Below are positions 7,979 to 14,787 of a stretch of DNA of 64,000 nucleotides, piece by piece. Numbering within the stretch: position 1 is the first letter of the stretch; each line of letters starts with the position of its first letter. The notes beneath the pieces are model-generated. The model searched no databases and was not told the DNA's origin. It worked only from the letters and a program-made list of their open reading frames with translations. Both the position numbers and the translations under genes were made by a program. The stretch is taken from assembly GCA_016191845.1 (NCBI GenBank), contig JACPVF010000003.1, positions 1 to 64,000 of the forward strand, in the 5' to 3' direction. The DNA is from Chloroflexota bacterium (GTDB lineage: Bacteria > Chloroflexota > Anaerolineae > Anaerolineales > Villigracilaceae).

Positions 7979-8380
7979 ATGAAACTATCCCAAACCATCA
8001 CCATCGAAGTCAAACCCGACTACTTCGTGTTTATCAACGACGACGTCAAGTACGTCTTCGAGACCTGTATCAATTACAAACTGCAAGACGGCGAGCCCGT
8101 GCCCATGGCCATCGGCGAAAGCCAGGAAATCCCCGACACCACCCTGCTGCGCTTATTCGACCCCGCATCAGGCACGGATATCGACAAGTTCGGCTTCCTG
8201 CGCCTCTTCCTCGAATACGGCATCGACAAGACCTACGAGAAGGGCCGCTTTCCCACTCTCAAACCCCTGGTCATCTTCAAGGGCGTGGAAACGCTGCAAA
8301 AGGAGTTGCTCGGTTACCACTACGGCATCCTTCAATACGCGGGGCTGCTGGCTGGCGCGCGGGAGGTTGTGTTCGAATAA
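7979..8380 (+). CDS. Hypothetical protein, 133 aa
   Basis: The start ATG 7979 follows GGAGA. The soluble product is rich in Asp/Glu and aromatic residues (VKPDYFVFINDDVKYVFETC) and lacks a membrane helix. I do not recognise it. Its TAA stop abuts the ATG of the next gene (TAAATG), so it is translationally coupled to a DHODH-fold protein. Confidence 0.7.
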   Translation: MKLSQTITIEVKPDYFVFINDDVKYVFETCINYKLQDGEPVPMAIGESQEIPDTTLLRLFDPASGTDIDKFGFLRLFLEYGIDKTYEKGRFPTLKPLVIFKGVETLQKELLGYHYGILQYAGLLAGAREVVFE

Positions 8381-9124
8381 ATGTCCAAGCGCGACCTGTA
8401 CTTCCGCAAGCCGCTCATGAACGCGGCGGGGACCCTGGGGTTTTCGCCCGACCCGCGCACGCCCGTGGCTTGGGAGGACTTGGGCGCGTTCGTGACCCAT
8501 CCGATCTCCCTGCGCCCGCGCCTGCCTGCCGCCCGACCAGCCGTGGTCGAATACCCGGGCGGATTCCTGCTCCACACAGGATTGCCGAACCCCGGGCTGC
8601 CCGCCGTGATAAAAAAAGAATCGGCCCGTTGGGCGCGCGCCAATCTGCCGGTGATCGTCCACTTGATGGCTGACCGCCCCGAAGAGACAGCCAAAATGGT
8701 GCAAATGCTGGAACGCCAGGAAAATGTGATGGGTGTGGAACTTGGCTTTGCACCATTGCTCTCGAGAGACACCCTCTACGTGGCGCTGGAAATGTGCCGG
8801 GGCGAGTTGCCACTAATCGTTTCTCTGACGGCGGACCAGGTAACACGTATCGGCGCACGGGTGATGCAGGCGGGCGCGGCGGCTATCAGCTTGTCAGCGC
8901 CGAGGGGAGCCCTGGATGCTGGTGATGGCTCGTTGACGATGGGCAGGCTCTATGGCCCATCGCTGTTCCCCCAGACACTGGAACTCGTCCACACCGCGGC
9001 GCGGATGGGGCTGCCCATTATCGGCGCGGGGGGCATCTGGAAACGGGACCAAGCCGAGGCGATGATCCAGGCGGGCGCCCTCGCTGTCCAGGTCGATGCC
9101 AGTTTGTGGCTTCCACAAACATAA
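8381..9124 (+). CDS. Dihydroorotate-dehydrogenase-like TIM-barrel protein with degenerate active site
   Basis: The 247-aa product follows the DHODH class 1 pattern: PLMNAAGTLGF near residue 12, a VIVHLMAD...GVELGF strand pair, and the C-terminal glycine-rich LPIIGAGGIWKRDQAEAMIQAGA. At the place of the family motif NxSCPN, with the catalytic Cys/Ser, the sequence reads LGFAPLLS, and the FMN/orotate lysine segment reads SLTAD. The usual catalytic base and lysine are therefore missing. True orotate chemistry is unlikely; it may be an FMN-binding or structural relative. Confidence 0.75.
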   Translation: MSKRDLYFRKPLMNAAGTLGFSPDPRTPVAWEDLGAFVTHPISLRPRLPAARPAVVEYPGGFLLHTGLPNPGLPAVIKKESARWARANLPVIVHLMADRPEETAKMVQMLERQENVMGVELGFAPLLSRDTLYVALEMCRGELPLIVSLTADQVTRIGARVMQAGAAAISLSAPRGALDAGDGSLTMGRLYGPSLFPQTLELVHTAARMGLPIIGAGGIWKRDQAEAMIQAGALAVQVDASLWLPQT

Positions 9125-9154
9125 AGACCCCGTCGGTACCGACGGGGTCTTTAT
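9122..9154. terminator. Bidirectional terminator
   Basis: AAAGACCCCGTCGG pairs perfectly with CCGACGGGGTCTTT, with A and T runs outside on both strands. It ends the DHODH-like gene on the plus strand and the cold-shock gene on the minus strand. Confidence 0.88.
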
Positions 9155-9168
9155 ACGAGTCGAGTGGA

Positions 9169-9381
9169 TTAGTCCACGAGGCGGACGGCGGCGGCCTGCG
9201 GGCCCTTGGGACCCTGCTCGATGGTGAACTCCACCTTCTGGCCTTCGTTCAGGTTGCGGAAACCATTGCCTTCGATCGCGGAGTAGTGGACGAAGACGTC
9301 CGGGCCGCCCTCGCGTTCGATGAAACCATAGCCCTTGGTTCCGTTGAACCACTTCACGGTGCCGATGATACGCTCAGACAT
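9169..9381 (-). CDS. csp: Cold-shock domain protein
   Basis: A 70-aa single cold-shock domain with RNP1 (KGYGFIER) and RNP2 (DVFVHYSAI), the normal CspA length. It binds single-stranded RNA and acts as an RNA chaperone. The start is preceded by AAGGAGG on the minus strand. A leader of about 125 nt with a terminator-like hairpin precedes it, as expected for a gene controlled at the RNA level. Confidence 0.96.
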   Translation of the reverse strand: MSERIIGTVKWFNGTKGYGFIEREGGPDVFVHYSAIEGNGFRNLNEGQKVEFTIEQGPKGPQAAAVRLVD

Positions 9382-9438
9382 TTTGCCTCCTTAAGACAAA
9401 AAGAAAAAATGGGTGACGCAAAGCCTTTCATCGGCGGT

Positions 9439-9470
9439 AAAAAACACGGCCCATGCAGTGCATGAGCCGT
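9439..9470 (-). promoter_or_regulatory. Terminator-like hairpin in the cold-shock leader
   Basis: On the minus strand ACGGCTCATGCA and TGCATGGGCCGT (9446-9470) form a 12-bp stem with one mismatch, followed by GTTTTTT (9439-9445). It lies about 36 nt after the predicted start and 57 nt before the csp ATG, so it could act as an attenuator. Confidence 0.55.
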
Positions 9471-9512
9471 CGTTCTTCCTTCCAACGAAACCACTTGCAT
9501 CTTGCAAGCGGG

Positions 9513-9540
9513 ATTCTACCGCTAACCAATTGGAAGTCAA
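9513..9540 (-). promoter_or_regulatory. Promoter of the cold-shock gene
   Basis: Minus strand TTGACT (9535-9540), a 16-nt spacer and TAGAAT (9513-9518). The start is expected near 9506, giving a leader of about 125 nt. Confidence 0.7.
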
Positions 9541-9640
9541 GGTTAAAATTCCGTGAGTGAGCAGGCACGAAATTTGCAACTTTTCTGCGCCTGGCTCATC
9601 CAAAGAGGGAAATCAATTCAAGAACAGCAGGAGCACAAAC

Positions 9641-10306
9641 ATGGAAAAACTTCTCAACGAACAGATCGTTGGTCAGGTGAAGGAAGTCTTCAACGGGATG
9701 AAGGAACCTGTTCAGATTCTCTTCTTCGGCAGTGAACAATGTGATTATTGCACCGAGACGCGCCAACTCGTCGAAGAGGTGACCGATACCCATGCCAGCA
9801 TCAGTGCGGCGTATTACGATCTCGATAAGGACGCCACGATGGCAGCCGAGTTCAACGTGGACAAGGCGCCTGCCATCGTCATCGCTGCGAAGAACGGCGA
9901 CGAAGTGGTGAATTACGGCATCCAATATTCGGGCATCCCTTCGGGCCACGAGTTCAGCACGTTGATCAATGACATCCTGCTGGTTTCGGGCCGCGACTCG
10001 GGCCTGGATGAGGCCACCCGCGCCTACCTCAAGGGCTTGGAAACGCCCCTACATATGCAGGTCTTCGTGACACCCACCTGCCCGTACTGCCCGCGCGCCG
10101 TACTGCTGGCCCATCAGATGGCGATGGAGAATCCCGCCATGATCCGCGCGGAAGGCGTGGAAGCCACCGAGTTCCCCGATCTGGCGAACCGCTTCAACGT
10201 CAGCGGCGTGCCGCAGACCACCATCAACGCAGGCCGCGGAACCGTGGTCGGTGCAGTGCCCGAAGGTCACTTGCTGGATGAGATCAAGCGCGCGTTGTTG
10301 AACTAG
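9641..10306 (+). CDS. Protein disulfide oxidoreductase (Pdo), two thioredoxin folds
   Basis: The 221-aa protein contains two redox sites, CDYC (residues 34-37) and CPYC (about 147-150), each in a thioredoxin/glutaredoxin fold. This is the layout of the glutaredoxin-like Pdo family, common in thermophiles and archaea. It acts in cytoplasmic disulfide exchange. ATG 9641 is supported by AGGAG at 9629-9633; an earlier in-frame ATG at 9557 lacks a site. The second fold carries the cis-Pro motif SGVPQT. A TlpA-like gene follows 7 nt downstream. Confidence 0.92.
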   Translation: MEKLLNEQIVGQVKEVFNGMKEPVQILFFGSEQCDYCTETRQLVEEVTDTHASISAAYYDLDKDATMAAEFNVDKAPAIVIAAKNGDEVVNYGIQYSGIPSGHEFSTLINDILLVSGRDSGLDEATRAYLKGLETPLHMQVFVTPTCPYCPRAVLLAHQMAMENPAMIRAEGVEATEFPDLANRFNVSGVPQTTINAGRGTVVGAVPEGHLLDEIKRALLN

Positions 10307-10313
10307 TGAAGCC

Positions 10314-10907
10314 ATGTCCAACCGAAGCGAACGACGCAGGCAGATCGAAAAGCGAAAGCAGCAACAGATCCTCATATCGGTGCTGATTGGCCTGGGCGTG
10401 GTCGTTGTATTGGTGGGCGTCTTCGCCTCGCTGGCAAAGACCACATCGAACGTCCCGCAAGGCGGCTACTCGACCGTACCCGCGGAAGTCAACTACCCTG
10501 CCCCCGAACTCGTGCTGGAAAGCGTAGCGGGCGGAACCGAGGCATTGACGGATTACCGCGACAAGGTAGTACTGGTCAATAACTGGGCCACCTGGTGCCC
10601 GCCTTGCAAAGCCGAGATGCCGACCCTGGCCGCCTACTACAGGGATCACACCGACGAAGGGTTCATGATCGTGGCCGTGGAAGCAGGCGAACCTCTCGAC
10701 CAGGTCAAGGCGTTCGTGGACCAATATCAGCTCCCGTTTTCGGTGTGGCTCGACCCCGATGGGAAGGCCCTGCAAGCCTTCAAAAACGGCAGCTTGCCCA
10801 ACTCGTACGTGATCGACCGCGCAGGTACTGTCCGCTTGATGTGGACGGGCGAGATCACGAGAGATATGCTGGAAAAATACGTCACGCCGTTGCTAGGCGA
10901 AGGATAG
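10314..10907 (+). CDS. Membrane-anchored TlpA-like thioredoxin
   Basis: The 197-aa protein has a basic N-terminus, one membrane anchor (about residues 19-40) and an outer thioredoxin domain with WATWCPPCKAEMP (Cys95, Cys98). TlpA/ResA-like proteins reduce disulfides outside the membrane, for example in cytochrome c maturation. It forms an operon with the upstream Pdo gene (7 nt apart), pairing a cytoplasmic and an extracytoplasmic thiol oxidoreductase. Confidence 0.92.
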   Translation: MSNRSERRRQIEKRKQQQILISVLIGLGVVVVLVGVFASLAKTTSNVPQGGYSTVPAEVNYPAPELVLESVAGGTEALTDYRDKVVLVNNWATWCPPCKAEMPTLAAYYRDHTDEGFMIVAVEAGEPLDQVKAFVDQYQLPFSVWLDPDGKALQAFKNGSLPNSYVIDRAGTVRLMWTGEITRDMLEKYVTPLLGEG

Positions 10908-10939
10908 AAAAAAGGCCGCTCGATGAGCGGCCTTTTTTG
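10908..10939. terminator. Terminator
   Basis: AAAAAAGGCCGCTC and GAGCGGCCTTTTTT form a perfect stem around a 4-nt loop straight after the TlpA stop. It works in both directions, ending the convergent minus-strand genes as well. Confidence 0.9.
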
Positions 10940-10945
10940 TAGAAA

Positions 10946-11209
10946 TCAACTTGCCAGGATTGCCCAAGTCGCAATGACGCCGAATAACAACATTGCATAC
11001 CCCATTCGTTTGATCAGAGCGGGATCTTCGCGGATCTTTTGAACATGCTGTTTATCCACCAAACCCATAATGAAAAGAATGAAAGCATCCAAGCCGATCC
11101 TGGAAATTTTCTTTTGAGACAGGTTTATCCAGGCCGCAAAGAATGCCGTCGCAGCGATAATCAAATTGAAGATGATTTTTGCATTCACAGCAGGGTCCAG
11201 GGTCAGCAT
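10946..11209 (-). CDS. Small membrane protein, 87 aa
   Basis: Two hydrophobic segments (about residues 10-28 and 70-86) flank a basic loop with KKISRIGLDAFILFIMG. I do not recognise the family. It lies 12 nt downstream of the large membrane protein gene at 11222 on the same strand and has GAGGTGAAAAC before its ATG. Confidence 0.65.
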   Translation of the reverse strand: MLTLDPAVNAKIIFNLIIAATAFFAAWINLSQKKISRIGLDAFILFIMGLVDKQHVQKIREDPALIKRMGYAMLLFGVIATWAILAS

Positions 11210-11221
11210 GTTTTCACCTCA

Positions 11222-12526
11222 TTATCGAGATTTCAATGCTTTATCATTTTCTACACGCAGGGCAACTTGATCTACTAAAAGTAACGCAAACCACCAGGCG
11301 CTGAGATAGAGTTCGAGACCGACAGACAGGGCATGGCGGGCGGGAGCCATGGCATCTCCATGCCAAGTGATGAAGAGATGCGGAAAAATCGGAAGGACGA
11401 GCAGGATGAAGGCTGCCCAAAGCGGATTATCTCGCCAGGCGCGAGTAAAAATCGCGATCAATGCAGCGAGTGTTACCAAGACCCAAATCCATAGGATGAA
11501 GCGGTCAGGATACAGAATATGCTCGATGAAAGCGGGCAAGGCGGGTTTATAAAACCGTGTAAAGTAAGTATTTACATCGGGGAAGGCCACCAGCGGGCCA
11601 AACTGCTCGAAGGCCTCTGTCCCACTGTGTATCGGGTTGGAAACCAGCCAGCGCATGTAACAGGATTTTCCATGCGAATAGGTCCAGGAGCGGAAGTCGG
11701 CCAAGTTGGGGTCGTTATAAAAGGCGCGTGACTGGCCGTTGGCAAACTCGCCCTCAAGTGCCAATAGTTCCGACGTGACGGGCATATCGCAATGAGATGC
11801 AAAATAATCTACCGCCTGCGGGTTGGGCAGGACGCGGCGTCCCATCACGTTGAGGAAGGGGAAGACCCAGCGCCCACCCAGGTCGGCGTTGACATTGTTG
11901 AGCAGGAAGATACTGACGAAGGCTACGCTGAGAGTCAGCGCACGCAGACCCGTCCAACGGAAGATGACCGCCAGAAAAACAAGTCCCGCCAGCATGAGCA
12001 GCAGATAGGCGTTCGTGTCGCGCGTGAAGGCCAGGAACAGGCCGACGCCGATCAGCGCAATGACGCGCTCGACACGCCAGCCGCGCAGCAGCCAGAGTCC
12101 CGCCGCGAGGAAGAGCACGAACCATGAGACTGAAAGCGACTCGGTCAGCATGGTGAAGTCCCAGCCAGCCAGGGGACGAACCAGACTCAAGGCGAGGATC
12201 AGGCCAAAGGCGAACGGAGCCAGCCAACGGGTCCGCAGGGAAGCAGCTACCGACAGCCCGAGCAGGGTCCAGGCCAGGATGGAGAATCCAAGCTGGAGGG
12301 CGGCGGCGGTCGAGAAATCCTGCTGAGCAATTTTGAGTAATAGTGGAAAAACCAGTGGACGCGAGTCCCCCCAAAATTTCACGTCGAGCGGAGGCTCCTG
12401 CGAGATACGCAGATAGGCCTGGGTGTCGTCCATCACGCGCGGCTTGGCCAGGGCGGGCTGCGCGTACAGGAGACGCGCGGTCACGTAGAGCACAAAGAGC
12501 GCGATGGTGAAGATGCGGCGGATCAT
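11222..12526 (-). CDS. Polytopic membrane protein (GT-C-like)
   Basis: The 434-aa protein has about ten hydrophobic segments. An early outer loop carries acidic and aromatic residues ([10 protein letters not shown]), followed by [11 protein letters not shown], a pattern like the DD...R...P arrangement of GT-C glycosyltransferases that use polyprenyl-phosphate sugars. A specific sugar or acceptor cannot be named. It overlaps the end of dtd by 4 nt and is part of the selW-trpS-dtd transcript unit. Confidence 0.75.
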   Translation of the reverse strand: MIRRIFTIALFVLYVTARLLYAQPALAKPRVMDDTQAYLRISQEPPLDVKFWGDSRPLVFPLLLKIAQQDFSTAAALQLGFSILAWTLLGLSVAASLRTRWLAPFAFGLILALSLVRPLAGWDFTMLTESLSVSWFVLFLAAGLWLLRGWRVERVIALIGVGLFLAFTRDTNAYLLLMLAGLVFLAVIFRWTGLRALTLSVAFVSIFLLNNVNADLGGRWVFPFLNVMGRRVLPNPQAVDYFASHCDMPVTSELLALEGEFANGQSRAFYNDPNLADFRSWTYSHGKSCYMRWLVSNPIHSGTEAFEQFGPLVAFPDVNTYFTRFYKPALPAFIEHILYPDRFILWIWVLVTLAALIAIFTRAWRDNPLWAAFILLVLPIFPHLFITWHGDAMAPARHALSVGLELYLSAWWFALLLVDQVALRVENDKALKSR

Positions 12527-12960
12527 CGTTCGAGCCAGATGGTGACGGGGCCGTTGTTGTGGATCTCGACCCGCATATGCGCGCCGAACTGTCCCGTTTG
12601 GGTGGGAACGCCCTGGGCGCGCAGCAATTCGACGAAGCGTTCAACCAGCGGAGCGGCCACATCGGGCAGGGCCGCATCGGTGAAAGAGGGACGGCGGCCT
12701 TTGCGCGTATCGGCGTAGAGCGTGAATTGCGAGACAACAATGGCCGCACCTTTCACATCCAACACGGAGAGGTTGGTCTTGCCCGCTTCGTCTTCGAAGA
12801 TGCGCAGGTTGGCGATCTTGTCGGCCAGGAAAGCTGCCTGCTCTTCGCCATCGCCGTGACCGATGCCAAGCAAAATCAACAGGCCAGGTCCAATGCTGGA
12901 AATGACCTGGCCTTCGACGGTGACGCTGGCTTTGGAAACTCGTTGGAGGATGGCGCGCAT
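12523..12960 (-). CDS. dtd: D-aminoacyl-tRNA deacylase
   Basis: The 145-aa product starts [15 protein letters not shown] and carries the DTD signatures [17 protein letters not shown] (with the active-site SQxxL) and the C-terminal NNGPVT cross-subunit motif. It hydrolyses D-amino acids wrongly attached to tRNA. ATG 12958-12960 gives the usual N-terminus; an ATG three codons earlier is possible. It follows trpS in the same operon. Confidence 0.96.
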   Translation of the reverse strand: MRAILQRVSKASVTVEGQVISSIGPGLLILLGIGHGDGEEQAAFLADKIANLRIFEDEAGKTNLSVLDVKGAAIVVSQFTLYADTRKGRRPSFTDAALPDVAAPLVERFVELLRAQGVPTQTGQFGAHMRVEIHNNGPVTIWLER

Positions 12961-12970
12961 AGGAAACACA

Positions 12971-12990
12971 GGGCGGACAGCTGTCCGCCC
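12971..12990. repeat. Perfect 20-bp palindrome between trpS and dtd
   Basis: GGGCGGACAGCTGTCCGCCC is self-complementary. It may form a weak intercistronic hairpin; a clean T-run is lacking on the minus strand (TGTGTTTCC), so full termination is doubtful. Confidence 0.5.
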
Positions 12991-13000
12991 TTACACAAAA

Positions 13001-13987
13001 TTACGGCAGTTGAATGGCCTCGCGGACCTCTTCCATCGTCTTTTCGGCGATGGCACGGGCACGCTTGGCGCCGTCATCGAGCACGTCCTTGACGTACTGC
13101 GGCTTCGCGTCCAGCTCGGCGCGTTTGGCGCGGAAAGGTTCGAGGCTTTTGTTCATGTTGGCGGCCAGGCGCTTCTTGCAGTCCACACAGCCGAGGGCAG
13201 CGGTGCGGCAGTCGGCGTTGATCTGGGCTACTTCCTCTTCGGCGGAGAAGATCTTGTGCATCGAGAAGACGTTGCACACGTCGGGGTTACCCGGGTCGTT
13301 GCGGCGCAGGCGCTGGGGGTCAGTCACCATCTGCATGACGCGCTTCTGGGTCTCTTCGGGCGTGGAAGCGATCTCGATATGGTTGTTGAGGCTCTTGCCC
13401 ATCTTCTCTTTGCCGTCGAGGCCGAGCACCTTGAGAACTTTGGTGTTCTTCATCTGCGGCTCGACCAGCACCTGTTTACCGTAGCGATAATTGAACGAGC
13501 GCACGATCTCGCGTGCGAACTCGATGTGCGGCGCCTGGTCGATGCCCACGGGCACCAGGTCCGTTTTGTAGAGCACGATGTCGGCGGTCATCAGCACGGG
13601 ATAACCGACCAGCCCGTAGTTGACATTATCGGGCTGCTGGCGCACCTTCTCTTTGAAGGTCGGCAGGTCGGTCAGCTTGCCAAGCGGCGTGACCATCGAA
13701 AGCAGGGTATGAAGCTCCATCACCTGCGGCACGTGCGACTGAATGAACACGATCGACTCCTCGGGGCGGATGCCCGCCGCAAGCCAGTCGAGCGCCATTT
13801 CGTAGGCGTTCTGCCTGAGGTTGATCGTATCCTCCACTGTGGTCAGCGCGTGGATGTCCACGATGCAGTACACGCACTCGTACTCATCCTGCAGGGCGAC
13901 ATAGTTCTGGATGGCGCCCAGATAATTACCGAGATGCTGGCGACCCGTAGGGCGGGCCCCCGAAAAAACACGTCCTTTTTTTGACAT
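13001..13987 (-). CDS. trpS: Tryptophanyl-tRNA synthetase, probably with a [4Fe-4S] cluster
   Basis: The 328-aa class I synthetase has the HIGH-like motif PTGRQHLGNYLGA near the N-terminus and the KMSKS-like motif KMGKS in the C-terminal half. It charges tRNA-Trp. In the anticodon-binding region four cysteines follow the spacing C-x21-C-x6-C-x2-C (VCN...ADCRTAALGCVDC). This matches, within one residue, the C-x22-C-x6-C-x2-C motif that binds a [4Fe-4S] cluster in the Thermotoga maritima enzyme. It lies 30 nt downstream of the selW-like gene. Confidence 0.96.
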   Translation of the reverse strand: MSKKGRVFSGARPTGRQHLGNYLGAIQNYVALQDEYECVYCIVDIHALTTVEDTINLRQNAYEMALDWLAAGIRPEESIVFIQSHVPQVMELHTLLSMVTPLGKLTDLPTFKEKVRQQPDNVNYGLVGYPVLMTADIVLYKTDLVPVGIDQAPHIEFAREIVRSFNYRYGKQVLVEPQMKNTKVLKVLGLDGKEKMGKSLNNHIEIASTPEETQKRVMQMVTDPQRLRRNDPGNPDVCNVFSMHKIFSAEEEVAQINADCRTAALGCVDCKKRLAANMNKSLEPFRAKRAELDAKPQYVKDVLDDGAKRARAIAEKTMEEVREAIQLP

Positions 13988-14017
13988 TGGTCCTGTCTCC
14001 GTTATGTTTGCTTCGAT

Positions 14018-14260
14018 CTACCCTTCGACCATTTTCCGCACCAGACCGAGCACCTCTCCGGGCTCGGCGTGACGTTTCGTCTGCAACTTCGAGTACAACA
14101 ATTGCCCATTGACGGTCACCTCGAAACGGCCCCCTTCCGAAGGCACCAGCACGATCTTCTCGATGCTGTGTTCGTATTCTTTGAGCAACTGATCGGCCAG
14201 GCTCACGGCCCGGCTGGTATAGTGTCAGACCGCGCAGTAAACGATCTCGATGGTCAGCAT
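14018..14260 (-). CDS. SelW/Rdx-family selenoprotein, Sec encoded by in-frame TGA
   Basis: Reading from ATG 14258-14260 gives MLTIEIVYCAV, then TGA at codon 12 (14225-14227), then HYTSRAVSLADQ and on to 14018. With TGA as selenocysteine the 80-aa product has the Rdx/SelW redox motif CxxU (Cys9-Sec12) and the conserved segments LVPSEGGRFEVTVNG and a C-terminal EPGEVLGLVRKMV. Homology continues on both sides of the TGA, so this is not a chance stop. A hairpin 11-29 nt after the TGA fits a bacterial SECIS element. A standard caller would report only a 62-aa fragment from the GTG at 14206. AAGGA lies upstream of the ATG. It heads the trpS-dtd operon. Confidence 0.85.
14196..14214 (-). promoter_or_regulatory. 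Putative bacterial SECIS hairpin
   Basis: GCCGGGC and GCCTGGC pair over 7 bp (one G-U) around the loop CGTGA, starting 11 nt after the TGA. The apical loop lies 18-22 nt downstream and has G in its second position, as described for bacterial SECIS elements that recruit SelB. Confidence 0.65.
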
Positions 14261-14279
14261 GGGTGAATTTTCCTTTTTC

Positions 14280-14372
14280 ATGTCATGGCGAGGAGGAGCA
14301 CAGCGACGACAAAGCAATCTCCCCTGAATTGGAGATTGCTTCGGGCAAAAAACATCGCCCTCGCAATGACAT
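14280..14372. repeat. Dispersed palindromic repeat, family 1 copy A
   Basis: The outer arms ATGTCAT...CCTCGCAATGACAT and inner arms AAGCAATCTC / GAGATTGCTT form a nested inverted repeat. The same element recurs at 30029-30122, 44414-44499 and, in short form, 60578-60618. Confidence 0.85.
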
Positions 14373-14413
14373 CATAAAATTGTTAGAAAATTATAACATG
14401 CCGCTCCGCAGAC

Positions 14414-14442
14414 TTGCCTTCACCCCGTATGCGGGCTATAAT
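14414..14442 (+). promoter_or_regulatory. Promoter of the FmdB-like gene
   Basis: TTGCCT (14414-14419), 17 nt and TATAAT (14437-14442); the start is expected near 14449, 31 nt before the ATG. Confidence 0.75.
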
Positions 14443-14479
14443 GCGCAACGTTGTATTCGTACAGAAGGAGAAAGTCAGT

Positions 14480-14737
14480 ATGCCAGTTTATACCTACCGC
14501 TGTGAGAATTGTGGCGTCCAGTTCGAGCGCCAGCAGTCCTTTCAGGATGCCCCGCTCAAGACCTGCCCTGAATGCCGCAAGAAGGCGCTCAAGAAGGTGA
14601 TCACCCCCACTAAGATCATCTTCAAGGGTTCGGGCTTCTATGCCAACGACCACAAATCACCCTCGGGAAGTGTTTCGCGCAGCAGCAAGAGCGAGAGCAA
14701 GAAGGAAACTCCTTCCACAAGCGACTCGGCGGAATAG
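14480..14737 (+). CDS. FmdB-type zinc ribbon protein
   Basis: The 85-aa protein begins MPVYTYRCENCGVQFERQQS, followed by TCPECRKKALKK, which gives the two CxxC knuckles of the FmdB/CxxC_CXXC_SSSS zinc ribbon family. The Ser/Lys-rich tail (SRSSKSESKKE) is typical of this family. Its role is unclear, often assumed regulatory. AAGGAG at 14465-14470 supports this start over upstream in-frame ATGs. Confidence 0.92.
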   Translation: MPVYTYRCENCGVQFERQQSFQDAPLKTCPECRKKALKKVITPTKIIFKGSGFYANDHKSPSGSVSRSSKSESKKETPSTSDSAE

Positions 14738-14754
14738 TCACAACCGTCAAAAGG

Positions 14755-14787
14755 ACACCGCAGGTTTTCAGCCTGCGGTGTTTTTTA
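14755..14787. terminator. Terminator after the FmdB-like gene
   Basis: ACACCGCAGG and CCTGCGGTGT form a 10-bp stem with a 7-nt loop, followed by TTTTT. It touches the end of the convergent minus-strand gene. Confidence 0.9.

Noticed and set aside
14018-14206. Stand-alone 62-aa protein from a GTG start
   Set aside because: It lacks the N-terminal strand and redox motif of the Rdx fold, which are present in frame just upstream of the TGA. The selenoprotein reading explains the whole region better.
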